Source of the DNA: Roseinatronobacter monicus
Lineage (GTDB): Bacteria > Pseudomonadota > Alphaproteobacteria > Rhodobacterales > Rhodobacteraceae
Reading direction: 5' to 3'
DNA: 64,000 nt
NCBI RefSeq assembly: GCF_006716865.1
Contig: NZ_VFPT01000001.1
Location: 454,001-518,000 of the forward strand
This document shows, in pieces, positions 37,332 to 45,955 of this stretch; position 1 is the stretch's first letter; each line of letters begins with the position of its first letter. Below the pieces are notes generated by a model. It did not search any database. It saw nothing but the letters and a program-made list of their open reading frames with translations, and was not told the origin of the DNA. Position numbers and translations under genes: made by a program.

Positions 37332-38783
37332 ATGACACTGGAAACCCGGAATTTCATCGCAGGCGACTGGCAAGACGGCGCTACAGTGCTGGACAACCGC
37401 AACCCGTCGGACCTGTCGGACCTGATCGGGGCGTTTGCGCAGGCTGATGCGGCGCAACTGGACGCCGCCCTGTCTGCCGCGCGCCATGCGCAAGCGGTAT
37501 GGGGGGCCACCGGCCCGCAAAAGCGCCATGATGTGCTGATGGCAATCGGCACCGAGATGATGGCGCGCGCCGAAGAGATCGGCACCCTGATCGCGCGTGA
37601 GGAAGGCAAGCCGCTGGCCGAGGGTAAGGGCGAAGTCTTTCGCGCGGGCCAGTTTTTCACCTATTTCGCCGCCGAAGCGCTGCGCCAGTTGGGCCAGACC
37701 GCGGACAGCGTGCGCCCGGATATCGAAATCGACGTGCGGCGCGAACCAGTGGGCGTGGTGGCGATTATCAGCCCGTGGAATTTTCCTGTGGCAACGCCTG
37801 CTTGGAAAATCGCGCCCGCACTCGCCTTTGGCAATGCGGTGATCTGGAAACCTGCCAATCAGACGCCCGCCAGCGCCGTGGCCCTGACCCAGATCATCGC
37901 CAAGCAAGACCTGCCCAAGGGGCTGTTCAATCTGGTCATGGGGGCGGGGCACACCATCGGGCAAGCACTTGCCGAAAGCGCGCAGATCGACGCGATCAGC
38001 TTTACCGGATCGGTCCCGGTGGGGCGCGGGATTGCAGCGGCAGCCATTCCCAACATGACCAAGTTGCAGATGGAAATGGGGTCCAAGAACCCGATGGTCA
38101 TCATGGACGATTGCGACCTTGATCTGGCTGTGGCCCATGCGACCAACGCCGCCTTTGGCGGAACGGGCCAGAAATGCACCGCCGCCAGCCGGTTGATCGT
38201 GCACGCGCGCATCCACGATGCCTTTGTCGAGAAACTGGTGGCCGCGGCGCAAGCGTTGAAGGTGGGTCATGCGCTGGAAAGCGGCACGCAGATCGGCCCC
38301 GTGGTCAGCGCCGACCAGCTTGCCGCCAATCTGGCCTATATCGACACTGGCAAGGGCGAGGGCGCTGAGCTTCTATGCGGCGGCACGCGGCTGGAGCGCG
38401 CGACCGAGGGGCATTTCATGGCCCCCGCCGTATTCGCGGCCACGCGCAACGACATGGTGATCAACCGCGAGGAAATGTTCGCCCCCATCACCTGTGTGAT
38501 CAAGGCGGACAGCTATGACGAAGCCTTGCATATCGCCAATAACACCGAATTTGGCCTGACCGCTGGCATCATGACCCGCGATCTGGCGCGCGCCACGCAT
38601 TTCCGCCGCAACGCGCGTGCGGGGTGTATCATGGTCAACCTGCCCACCGCGGGCACGGATTACCATGTGCCTTTCGGTGGGCGCGGGGCGTCCAGCTATG
38701 GGCCGCGCGAACAGGGCCGCTACGCCGAGGAGTTTTATACCATCGTCAAGACATCCTACATCTATTCGGGGGCGCCTGCATGA
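37332..38783 (+). CDS. NAD(P)-dependent aldehyde dehydrogenase (2,5-dioxovalerate / semialdehyde type)
   Basis: Aldehyde dehydrogenase superfamily, 483 residues. The catalytic Cys is residue 282 in GGTGQKCTAASR. The general-base Glu lies in MEMGSKNP, and the proton/cofactor motif SPWNFPVATPAWKIAPAL is intact. The family closest in look oxidises alpha-ketoglutarate semialdehyde or succinate semialdehyde. SD AAGGAATGAC precedes the ATG. Its TGA overlaps the dipeptidase ATG. With the Ldh-family gene, it suggests oxidation of a cyclic imine or amino-acid-derived aldehyde. Confidence 0.9.
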   Translation: MTLETRNFIAGDWQDGATVLDNRNPSDLSDLIGAFAQADAAQLDAALSAARHAQAVWGATGPQKRHDVLMAIGTEMMARAEEIGTLIAREEGKPLAEGKGEVFRAGQFFTYFAAEALRQLGQTADSVRPDIEIDVRREPVGVVAIISPWNFPVATPAWKIAPALAFGNAVIWKPANQTPASAVALTQIIAKQDLPKGLFNLVMGAGHTIGQALAESAQIDAISFTGSVPVGRGIAAAAIPNMTKLQMEMGSKNPMVIMDDCDLDLAVAHATNAAFGGTGQKCTAASRLIVHARIHDAFVEKLVAAAQALKVGHALESGTQIGPVVSADQLAANLAYIDTGKGEGAELLCGGTRLERATEGHFMAPAVFAATRNDMVINREEMFAPITCVIKADSYDEALHIANNTEFGLTAGIMTRDLARATHFRRNARAGCIMVNLPTAGTDYHVPFGGRGASSYGPREQGRYAEEFYTIVKTSYIYSGAPA

Positions 38784-39787
38784 CGCCGCCTCGCATTGAC
38801 GCGCTGCAATATGCCAACTGGTCGGAAAAGGTTTTCCGCCAGATGCGGGCAGGCAGTGTCGATGCGGTGCATGTCACGATCACCTATCACGAGAATTTCC
38901 GCGAAACGGTGCTCAATATCGAGGCGTGGAATGGCTGGTTTGAGCGTTTCCCCGATCTGATCTTTCAGGGGTTCACAGCCGAGGACATCACCTTGGCGCG
39001 TCAGACCGGACGCACGGCGATTTTCTTCGGGTCGCAGAACCCGTCCTGCATCGAGGATGATATCGGTCTGGTTGCGGTGCTGCACCGGCTTGGCCTGCGC
39101 TTCATGCAACTGACCTATAACAACCAGTCGCTGCTTGCGACGGGCTGTTATGAGGCCGCGGATACCGGCCTGACCCGCATGGGCCGCGAGGTGGTGGCCG
39201 AGATGAACCGCGTTGGCATGGTGGTGGATATGAGCCATTCGGGCGAACGCTCCACACTGGATGCGATTGCCCATTCCACCCGACCTATCGCCATCACCCA
39301 TGCCAATCCCGCAAGCTGGCATCCGGCGCTGCGCAACAAATCCGACCATGTGCTGCGCGCACTGGCCGAAAGCGGCGGAATGCTGGGGTTTTCGGTCTAT
39401 CCGCACCATCTGCGGGGGGGCAGCGATTGCAGTCTGCGCGATTTTTGCGAGATGATCGCGCGCACGGCGGATCTGATGGGCATGGAGCATATCGGCATTG
39501 GCACCGATCTGTGTCAGGACCAGCCCGACAGCGTGGTCGACTGGATGCGCGCTGGCCGCTGGACCAAGGCGCGCGACTATGGCGAGGGCAGCGCCGACAA
39601 TCCCGGCTTTCCACCCATGCCGCACTGGTTCAACGACAATCGCGATTTCAGGCAGATTGAAGCAGGTCTGCGCGAGGTTGGGCTGTCTGCGGATGATGTG
39701 GCGGCGGTGATGGGCGGGAACTGGGCACGCTTTTTCGCCGAGAGTTTTGGTGCATCGGAAAGCCAGCAACGCGAGGCCGCACAATGA
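38780..39787 (+). CDS. M19-family membrane dipeptidase-like protein
   Basis: Amidohydrolase-fold protein of the renal dipeptidase family, 335 residues, no signal peptide. The start overlaps the aldehyde dehydrogenase stop by 4 bases; a longer frame to 38624 is antisense-like overlap and rejected. Family motifs: NPSCIEDDIGLVAVLHRLGLRFMQLTYNNQ, VDMSHSGERSTLDA and ITHANPAS, and GIGTDLCQDQ. The second metal region resembles the dipeptidases encoded beside betaine/dimethylglycine catabolism genes in Pseudomonas (PA5396 type), judged from remembered sequence. The classical N-terminal HxD motif is not evident (residues 1-40 read DALQYANWSE). The substrate may not be a dipeptide. The TGA overlaps the next ATG. 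Confidence 0.82.
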   Translation: MTPPRIDALQYANWSEKVFRQMRAGSVDAVHVTITYHENFRETVLNIEAWNGWFERFPDLIFQGFTAEDITLARQTGRTAIFFGSQNPSCIEDDIGLVAVLHRLGLRFMQLTYNNQSLLATGCYEAADTGLTRMGREVVAEMNRVGMVVDMSHSGERSTLDAIAHSTRPIAITHANPASWHPALRNKSDHVLRALAESGGMLGFSVYPHHLRGGSDCSLRDFCEMIARTADLMGMEHIGIGTDLCQDQPDSVVDWMRAGRWTKARDYGEGSADNPGFPPMPHWFNDNRDFRQIEAGLREVGLSADDVAAVMGGNWARFFAESFGASESQQREAAQ

Positions 39788-41457
39788 GTTGCGCGGAGCT
39801 GAACCCGATGCCGCAGGCCGACAGTTTCCGGCGCAGTCCTGACGAGGTGATGCGCCTTGCCCGTATGGGGTGCAGCCACCCCACACGCCTGTCCTTTCTG
39901 CGCCAGTTGTTGCGCAGGATGCAGGATGAAGGCTGGCATTTTGACCGGCCTGTCTGGCAGATCGACGCGCGGGGTGTGGGCCGCGCGGTCTACCGCGCGA
40001 TCGGGCCAGAGCGGACCTATAGCCTTGTGGCCTTTGCCCATGATCTGCCCCCCGAGGCGCGCTCGGACCGGGTGATTGCCACCGCGTGGGATGCGACATT
40101 TGCGCTGTTTGACGGTACGCCAACGGCGGGTGATCTGGACCGCCTTGCCGCCAATGTGCCCTTGCAAGAAGCCGGGCGCGTGAGCGCGCAAGAGTTAAGC
40201 CTGAGCCGCGCCAACCGTTCTGTCCGGCTGTTCGATCATGTCGTGGAACGGCTGGCAGCGGGCGCGCAGCCCGATACCGCCATGTTGCTGGAAACCGGTT
40301 ATCTGATGCGCACCACAGCGGTCTATGGTTCAGGCAAGTTCGGGGCGGCGGATCGCGTGGCGATTGGTGCGCGCGCGGAACTGCGTGCGCCGTTTCAGGC
40401 CGAAATGCTGTCGGTCTGGCTGACGCGGGCCTTTACGGTCGATCTGGTGGAACATCTGGCGCGCGCACGCGGCGGCACCCGCGCGGTGCGGCTGGAGCCT
40501 GCGTTGAAGCGCGGGCTGGGCGTGGGCAATTCCACCGGCCTTGGCATGGCCCCGTTTCTGATCCGTCATCCGGTATTGCTGAACAACTGGATGCTGGCAC
40601 GCGAAGAAGCGCTGGCGCGGGTGCGCGCGCAAGACAGCGTTGGTCCGGCGGAACTGGCGGGTTTCTCCGCCGCGCTTGCGGACGTGACAGAGAATGCCGC
40701 GCTCTGGTCCAGCGCGCATGAACTCCAGCACTCAAAACTGGTGCAGTTGCGCGACAGCCTTGCGCAGATCACCCGACATGTGGGGCAGGGGTGGGACAGG
40801 CACGCGCCGCAGCCTTGGGATGCGCTGTGGCGCTGGGGGCAAGCCACCCTGCCGATTGAGGGGCAAGAAGCCCTTCTGGCCGCGATGCTGGAGCCGCATG
40901 GCGATCTGATCGACGGGTTGGGCGATTGCATGGATGCCGATGGTGAGGGGTATTTCCTCATTGATGGCACTATGCAGGTCGCCGAGTTACGCGCCATTTT
41001 ACACACGCACTATGCTTGGGCGCTGGATGTGGATTATACCGCGCGCGCGCAGTCCGCGCGGTTCTGGTATATCTCGGAAGACAAGTTGGAACCCCGTTTG
41101 GGCGAACGCTATGATGAGCCGGGCGCGGCGCGGGAATTGCCGCTGGACACGGGGCGTCAGGCGGCGGCCCTGTGGCGCGCGCTGGCGGGGCTGCCGGATG
41201 ATATGGCGGCGGCGCATCTGTTGCTGGCCCATCCAGAGCATCGCCCCGCCTTGCGCCGTGCCCAGATCACCGCGCGCCATCCCTATGCCGAAATCCGCGA
41301 CAATCTGATCGCGGCCGACATGTTGCCGATTGATTTGCTGCGCTGCAAATTGGCGTTCTTCGGGGCCACACGCTTTGATCCGCGATCCGATCGCTGGGTG
41401 CGCATCAGCCTGTTTCAAGGCGCGCCATATCCCGAGGATATGGGGGCGATGGTGTGA
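39784..41457 (+). CDS. Conserved protein of unknown function, 557 residues
   Basis: I do not recognise a named domain. It is soluble (no signal or membrane segment), acidic to neutral, mostly helical in look, with aromatic and Arg/Asp-rich stretches. Distinct conserved-looking motifs: ARMGCSHPTRLSFLRQLLRRM near residue 27, TGYLMRTTAVYGSGKFGAADR near 168, and GVGNSTGLGMAPFLIRHPVLLNNW near 250, the last with the look of a substrate or nucleotide loop. DVDYTARAQSARFWYISEDKLEPRLGERYD lies near 410. It overlaps both neighbours by 4 bases, so it is made together with the dipeptidase and the DUF3726 protein. A catabolic enzyme or chaperone role is guesswork. Confidence 0.8.
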   Translation: MSCAELNPMPQADSFRRSPDEVMRLARMGCSHPTRLSFLRQLLRRMQDEGWHFDRPVWQIDARGVGRAVYRAIGPERTYSLVAFAHDLPPEARSDRVIATAWDATFALFDGTPTAGDLDRLAANVPLQEAGRVSAQELSLSRANRSVRLFDHVVERLAAGAQPDTAMLLETGYLMRTTAVYGSGKFGAADRVAIGARAELRAPFQAEMLSVWLTRAFTVDLVEHLARARGGTRAVRLEPALKRGLGVGNSTGLGMAPFLIRHPVLLNNWMLAREEALARVRAQDSVGPAELAGFSAALADVTENAALWSSAHELQHSKLVQLRDSLAQITRHVGQGWDRHAPQPWDALWRWGQATLPIEGQEALLAAMLEPHGDLIDGLGDCMDADGEGYFLIDGTMQVAELRAILHTHYAWALDVDYTARAQSARFWYISEDKLEPRLGERYDEPGAARELPLDTGRQAAALWRALAGLPDDMAAAHLLLAHPEHRPALRRAQITARHPYAEIRDNLIAADMLPIDLLRCKLAFFGATRFDPRSDRWVRISLFQGAPYPEDMGAMV

Positions 41458-42143
41458 AAATGAGCGCTCATGACCCCACGCGCATCGCGTCCTCGCCGGT
41501 TCAGGTTGCCAAAGGCGCGGTTGTGCTGTCGCTGTCCGAGACACAGGCGCTCTGCGCCAAGGCGGCGCGTGGTGCGGGGTTTGACTGGGGCCATGCGGAG
41601 GAAGCGGGCCATGCGGCGGCATGGCTGGCCGCGCGCAGCCTTCCGGGCTGCGCCTTGATCCTGCGCCGCTTGCAGATGAGGCCGGATGCGCTGACGCCCG
41701 CCCATTCGGTGCAATGCCCGCTGCGCATAGGCGTGGCCCTTGTCGATCATGTCAGTCTGCCTGAGGTGACGCGTGACTATGCGCGTCTGGTCAATGTCGC
41801 CCAGCCGGGGTTGGTGTTGCCCTTTATCGCGCTGGCGGCGCGGTTGCGCGGTGCCTATCTGGGGGTGGCCGCAAATGGGCAGGATTTCAGCATGTACGCG
41901 GATGGCACAGCGCCAAATCTTGCGGCTATGGCGGCCTTTTGTGACCTGTCCGTCGGCGATATCCGTCTGAAATTCGGCCCCCGGCAAGCGCGCCCCGTGC
42001 CGCAGAAAAAGACCTGTGCGCCCCTGCCTTCGACGCCGATGGATATATGGCGCGCCTTGGATGCTCTGGCCCTTCGGGTGACGGTTCCGCCCTCGGATCA
42101 CTCGCTCAGTGGCGCAGGTGGAGAAGGCAGCGACAATGATTGA
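41454..42143 (+). CDS. DUF3726 family protein
   Basis: 229 residues from GTG 41454 (4-base overlap with the upstream stop) or 227 from ATG 41460. The family hallmark VLSLSETQALCAKAARGAGFDWGHAEEAGHAAAWLAARSLPG is at residues ~25-67. The rest holds short hydrophobic stretches but no signal. DUF3726 has no assigned function. It is the last gene before a terminator and, like the 557-residue protein, is strictly coupled to the dipeptidase gene, which suggests a shared catabolic task. Confidence 0.8.
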   Translation: MKMSAHDPTRIASSPVQVAKGAVVLSLSETQALCAKAARGAGFDWGHAEEAGHAAAWLAARSLPGCALILRRLQMRPDALTPAHSVQCPLRIGVALVDHVSLPEVTRDYARLVNVAQPGLVLPFIALAARLRGAYLGVAANGQDFSMYADGTAPNLAAMAAFCDLSVGDIRLKFGPRQARPVPQKKTCAPLPSTPMDIWRALDALALRVTVPPSDHSLSGAGGEGSDND

Positions 42144-42182
42144 ATACACAACACGAACAGCGACAAATGCAGCAAATTGTCG

Positions 42183-42209
42183 AAAAACGACACATGAAGT
42201 GTCGTTTTT
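42183..42209 (+). terminator. Intrinsic terminator after the DUF3726 gene
   Basis: AAAAACGACAC (42183-42193) and GTGTCGTTTTT (42199-42209) form a perfect 11-bp stem with loop ATGAA. The 3' arm ends in five Ts and the 5' arm starts with five As, so it can work in both directions. It ends the 36.3-42.1 kb operon and separates it from the BCCT gene. Confidence 0.85.
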
Positions 42210-42351
42210 CAGCGCTCCGGCGCATAGAGGCAAAATATCGTAGCAGATTAAAATTGGAATTACCCATGGCGGAGCGCCCGCCCAATAACATGAAACATAT
42301 CACGTATCAGAGCACAGTCTGTGTTCCGGGACACAACAGAGAGGAACGATC

Positions 42352-44178
42352 ATGGCCATAAAGCCACCGTTTACGGATGTCGATATTCCTACCGCTGATC
42401 AGGGCTTCTATGAGGGGCACTCAATCCCTATTGCAACCATATCCAAGGCCATCATGGTCGGGATCGTGCTATGGGCGCTGATCTGGCCTTTGGCCGCCGG
42501 CGCGCAACTGGCCAGCGTCAAATGGACGTTGCTGGAGGGGTTCAACAGGTTCTATGTCCTTGCCGCAGGGTTCTTTGCGTTTTTCCTGTTCATCATCGCG
42601 CTGCTTCCACAGACGGGCAAGCGGGTTCTTGGGGATGAGGGCGAGAAGCCGGAATTTTCCACCTTTTCGTGGTTCGCAATGATGTTCGGTGCCGGTCTTG
42701 GCGTCGGGCTGATGGTCTTTGCCACGGCTGAACCACTGGGGCTTTGGGGGTCAAATCCTGAAACCGTGCGGGGAAATGTTGAAGGCAACACCCCTGAGGG
42801 GTTGCAAGCAGGCTACCGCTATACGTTCCTGCATTACGGGTTTCACGCATGGGCCATCTATGTCGCGACCGGCCTGAGCCTGTGCTATTATGCCTATACG
42901 CGCGGTATGCCATTGACCATCCGCACGGCCCTGACACCTCTGTTCGGGCGTTTCATCAACAGCCCGTTTGGCCATGTTGTTGATGTGATCGGCGTTGTCG
43001 CCACGATCCTTGGTGTGTCGGTCACAATCGGCTTCGGGGTCAGCCAGTTCGTTGACGGCGTCTATGCGATCACTGGCATGGAGTGGATGATGAACATGAC
43101 CGGCGATGCACCTGCGCCGTCCACTGTCGGGCTGATTGCGGGGCTTATCATGATCATGGGCCTGTCGATCCTGTCCGCAGTCTCGGGCGTTGGGCGCGGC
43201 ATCAAATGGCTGTCGAATGCCAATCTGGTGATGTCGTTTATCCTGATTATGACCTTTGTCATCTTCGGCTCTTTCACCTTCGCCATGTCGACCTACGGCT
43301 CGGCGCTGGTCGATTACATCTTTAACTTCCTCAACCTGAGCTTCGGGGCGCATGGCCCGCAATCGCTGGATGCTTTCGCGGCTACGACTGCGGCCCGCGA
43401 ATCCGGCCTTTCAGGCGAAGATCTGGCGGCAGTCTATAGCGGGGCGACAAACGCGTGGGGGTCACTCGACGGCTTCCGCGACAGCCTGCCAGAAGAGGTT
43501 GCGGCCTTGCCCGCCGAAACGACCGCGGCGCTGTATGCTGCGGGTACGGACGGGCGTTTGTTCGGCTGGCAGGCCGGGTGGACGACCTTCTACTGGGCGT
43601 GGTGGATCGCTTTCGCACCTTTCGTGGGGCTGTTTCTGGCGCGCATCTCGCGCGGGCGGACAATCCGTGAATTCGTGTTGGGTGCGGTCATCGCGCCGTC
43701 GCTGGTCTGTTTTGCATGGATGACCATTCTGGGCGGCTCGGCGATTGATCTGGAACTCTCTGGTGTGGCTGAAGGCACCATTATCAGCGCCTCCAACACC
43801 GCCAAGCTGTTTGTAACGCTGGGTCATATGATTGACGGCGGGTTGCTGACCGGTATCACTATCATGAGTGTGGTGTTGATCCTGACCTTTCTTGTCACAT
43901 CGGCAGATAGCGGTATTCTGGTGATGAACACCATCATGTCCGGCGGTCAGGAGGAGACGGGCATCAAGCATCGCATCATCTGGGGTGTGATCCTGACATC
44001 TGTGATCGGTGTGCTGCTGGTGGCTGGCGGGGGCGGTATGGATGCGCTGTCGGATGCCATGATTATCGGCGCGTTGCCCTTTGCTGTGATAATGGTGCTG
44101 ATGTGCATCTCGTTGGGCAAGGCCTTGTTCAACGATCATCGCCGGATGCAAATTAGTGCGGCAGAACCGGCGGAGTAA
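42352..44178 (+). CDS. BCCT-family betaine/choline/carnitine transporter
   Basis: Secondary transporter for quaternary ammonium compounds or DMSP, 608 residues, about 12 membrane helices. Family motifs: MMFGAGLGVGLMVFATAEPLGLWG in helix 3, and the sequence around FYWAWWIAFAPFVGLFLARISRGRTIREF. The Gly-rich helix 3 stretch lacks the GMG of Na+-coupled BetP-like members as far as I can see (GAGLGVG). A hydrophilic insert of ~60 residues (about 340-405, Ala/Ser/Glu-rich) is not common in the family. The start follows GAGAGGAACG. The upstream operon may handle the imported compound. A hairpin and a usp gene follow. Confidence 0.88.
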   Translation: MAIKPPFTDVDIPTADQGFYEGHSIPIATISKAIMVGIVLWALIWPLAAGAQLASVKWTLLEGFNRFYVLAAGFFAFFLFIIALLPQTGKRVLGDEGEKPEFSTFSWFAMMFGAGLGVGLMVFATAEPLGLWGSNPETVRGNVEGNTPEGLQAGYRYTFLHYGFHAWAIYVATGLSLCYYAYTRGMPLTIRTALTPLFGRFINSPFGHVVDVIGVVATILGVSVTIGFGVSQFVDGVYAITGMEWMMNMTGDAPAPSTVGLIAGLIMIMGLSILSAVSGVGRGIKWLSNANLVMSFILIMTFVIFGSFTFAMSTYGSALVDYIFNFLNLSFGAHGPQSLDAFAATTAARESGLSGEDLAAVYSGATNAWGSLDGFRDSLPEEVAALPAETTAALYAAGTDGRLFGWQAGWTTFYWAWWIAFAPFVGLFLARISRGRTIREFVLGAVIAPSLVCFAWMTILGGSAIDLELSGVAEGTIISASNTAKLFVTLGHMIDGGLLTGITIMSVVLILTFLVTSADSGILVMNTIMSGGQEETGIKHRIIWGVILTSVIGVLLVAGGGGMDALSDAMIIGALPFAVIMVLMCISLGKALFNDHRRMQISAAEPAE

Positions 44179-44197
44179 CGGCACGTGACCCATAGCG

Positions 44198-44229
44198 ACC
44201 GGGCAGGGGCAAATGCGCCTTTGCCCGGT
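44198..44229 (+). terminator. Hairpin between BCCT transporter and usp
   Basis: ACCGGGCA (44198-44205) and TGCCCGGT (44222-44229) form a perfect 8-bp stem with a 16-base loop that holds a second small pairing. No T-run. It lies 19 bases after the transporter stop and 25 before the usp start, so it probably reduces read-through or protects the 3' end. Confidence 0.55.
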
Positions 44230-44254
44230 TGGAATCATTTACAGGAGGTCTGAC

Positions 44255-44668
44255 ATGTTTTCCAAGATTCTGGTCCCCGTTGATCTGGCCCATCGTGATA
44301 CATTAAGCAAAGCTGTGGCTTTCGCCTGCAACACCGCCCGCGAGCATAAGGCGGATATCTGTTTCGTCAGCGTTTCAGGGGAATTGCCGTCAGAGATTGC
44401 GCGGTCTTCGGGCGAGTATGGTGAGAAGTTGCAGGAATTTGCCGACCGCAAGGCCGAAGAGTATGCAATCACAGTCACTGCGCTGAACCTTTCGTCGCCC
44501 GACCCCGCAGCCGAAGTTGACCGCAAACTGCTGAAAGCCATTGAAGATACCGGCGCTGATCTGGTGGTCATGGCCAGTCACCAGCCGGGATTGATGGAGT
44601 ATATTTTCTCGTCTCATGGCGGCTATATCGCGGCACATGCAAAAGTGTCGGTCTTCGTCGTTCGGTGA
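44255..44668 (+). CDS. Universal stress protein, UspA family
   Basis: 137 residues with strong AGGAGG site before the ATG at 44255; the in-frame upstream opening is ignored. The Usp fold is visible: FSKILVPVDLAHRDTLSKAVAFA at the start, and the nucleotide-binding-type end LVVMASHQPGLMEYIFSSHGGYIAAHAKVSVFVVR, with Gly and Ser spacing of the ATP-binding subclass only partly kept. It sits behind an osmolyte transporter gene, a pairing seen for TeaD-like proteins with transporters, so a regulatory role on transport is possible. Confidence 0.88.
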   Translation: MFSKILVPVDLAHRDTLSKAVAFACNTAREHKADICFVSVSGELPSEIARSSGEYGEKLQEFADRKAEEYAITVTALNLSSPDPAAEVDRKLLKAIEDTGADLVVMASHQPGLMEYIFSSHGGYIAAHAKVSVFVVR

Positions 44669-44914
44669 ACGTGCCCCGCCGCTATACCGTATCTGGCGCA
44701 TTGCGCGCCCTTTGAGGGCCGCGCGCAAGGCCATCTGGCATGTGCTTTGCACCTACGATAACGCGCCCCGGTTTTGGCAAAAACACCACAGGGTCTGGTT
44801 GACGCGGGCGGCCTTGATCCTGCATAGCTTTGCGGTGAAGGGGAGGGCAATGTGGTCTGGCCTCTGCCGGGCAGAGTGCTGCCTTGCGCAATGATGTAGA
44901 GTGAAAGAACAGCC

Positions 44915-45955
44915 GTGCACAATTCCATAACCATCGCCGGGCGCAAGATCGGGCCGGAATACCCGCCGCTGGTGATCGCCGAGATCGGTATCAACCACGG
45001 CGGTGATCTTGCTGTGGCCAAAGAAATGGTGCGCCTTGCCGCCCAGTCGGGCTGCGAGATGGTCAAGCATCAGACCCATATCCTTGCCGATGAAATGACG
45101 GATGAGGCCAAGTCGATTTTTCCGCCCAATGCCGATGTCTCGATCTGGGATGTGATGGCGCGCTGCGCGCTATCGCTGGAGGATGAGGCAGAGTTGAAAC
45201 GCTACACCGAGTCCCTTGGCGTGATCTGGATATCCACCCCGTTTTCGCGGGCGGCGGCAGATTACCTCGAAAGTCTTGATGTGCCCGCCTACAAGATCGG
45301 TTCGGGCGAGGCGGACAATCTGCCGCTGATCCGCCATATCGCGCGCAAGGGCAAGCCCGTCATCCTGTCCACGGGCATGCAGACCATCGAGACATTGCGC
45401 GCCAGCGTGGACATTCTCGATCAGGCGGGCGTCCCTTATGCGCTGCTGGAATGCACGAACCTGTATCCAAGCCCGGCTGAGATCGTGTCCTTGCGCGGTG
45501 TGACCGAATTGCGCGATGCGTTCCCGCGTGCTGTCGTGGGGTTTTCTGACCATTCTATCGGCCCTGAAATGGCGCTGGCCAGTGTCGCACTTGGCGCGTG
45601 CATCCTGGAGCGGCACTATACCGACACGCGCTACCGGAAGGGGCCGGATATTTCCTGCTCGATGGACCCGGCGGAACTGCGCCTGCTGATTGACCGCTCG
45701 CGCGAAATCTGGGTGGCGGCGAACAACCCCAAACAGCGCTCCGGGCCGGAGGAAGATGTCTATCGTTTCGCGCGCGGCTCGATTGTGGCGGATGCAGACC
45801 TTGCGGCGGGCCATGTAATCGCTGAGCAGGATATCTGGGCGCGCCGTCCCGGTTCGGGCGAGATTGCGGCCTATGAGTTCGACGCGGTGGTCGGCAAGCG
45901 CCTGCTGCGCGCGGTAAGCCGCAACACGCAGTTGAAATGGGAGGATCTGGGGTGA
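44915..45955 (+). CDS. neuB: Nonulosonic acid synthase (N-acetylneuraminate/legionaminate synthase, NeuB type)
   Basis: Condenses phosphoenolpyruvate with an N-acetylated six-carbon sugar (ManNAc or a 2,4-diacetamido analogue) to a nine-carbon sialic-type acid. 346 residues from GTG 44915. The TIM-barrel domain starts VIAEIGINHGGDLAVAKEM and has PFSRAAADYLESLDVPAYKIGSGE, LSTGMQT and VVGFSDHSIG. The C-terminal ~60 residues are the antifreeze-like SAF domain (FARGSIVADADLAAGHVI). With a NeuC homologue nearby, a Neu or Leg product is more likely than pseudaminate. No Shine-Dalgarno of note. The 246 bases upstream show nothing recognisable. Confidence 0.9.
   Translation: MHNSITIAGRKIGPEYPPLVIAEIGINHGGDLAVAKEMVRLAAQSGCEMVKHQTHILADEMTDEAKSIFPPNADVSIWDVMARCALSLEDEAELKRYTESLGVIWISTPFSRAAADYLESLDVPAYKIGSGEADNLPLIRHIARKGKPVILSTGMQTIETLRASVDILDQAGVPYALLECTNLYPSPAEIVSLRGVTELRDAFPRAVVGFSDHSIGPEMALASVALGACILERHYTDTRYRKGPDISCSMDPAELRLLIDRSREIWVAANNPKQRSGPEEDVYRFARGSIVADADLAAGHVIAEQDIWARRPGSGEIAAYEFDAVVGKRLLRAVSRNTQLKWEDLG

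Noticed and set aside
36630..38270. 546-codon minus-strand frame opposite the Ldh and aldehyde dehydrogenase genes
   Set aside because: Spans two well-supported genes and their junction; no motifs.
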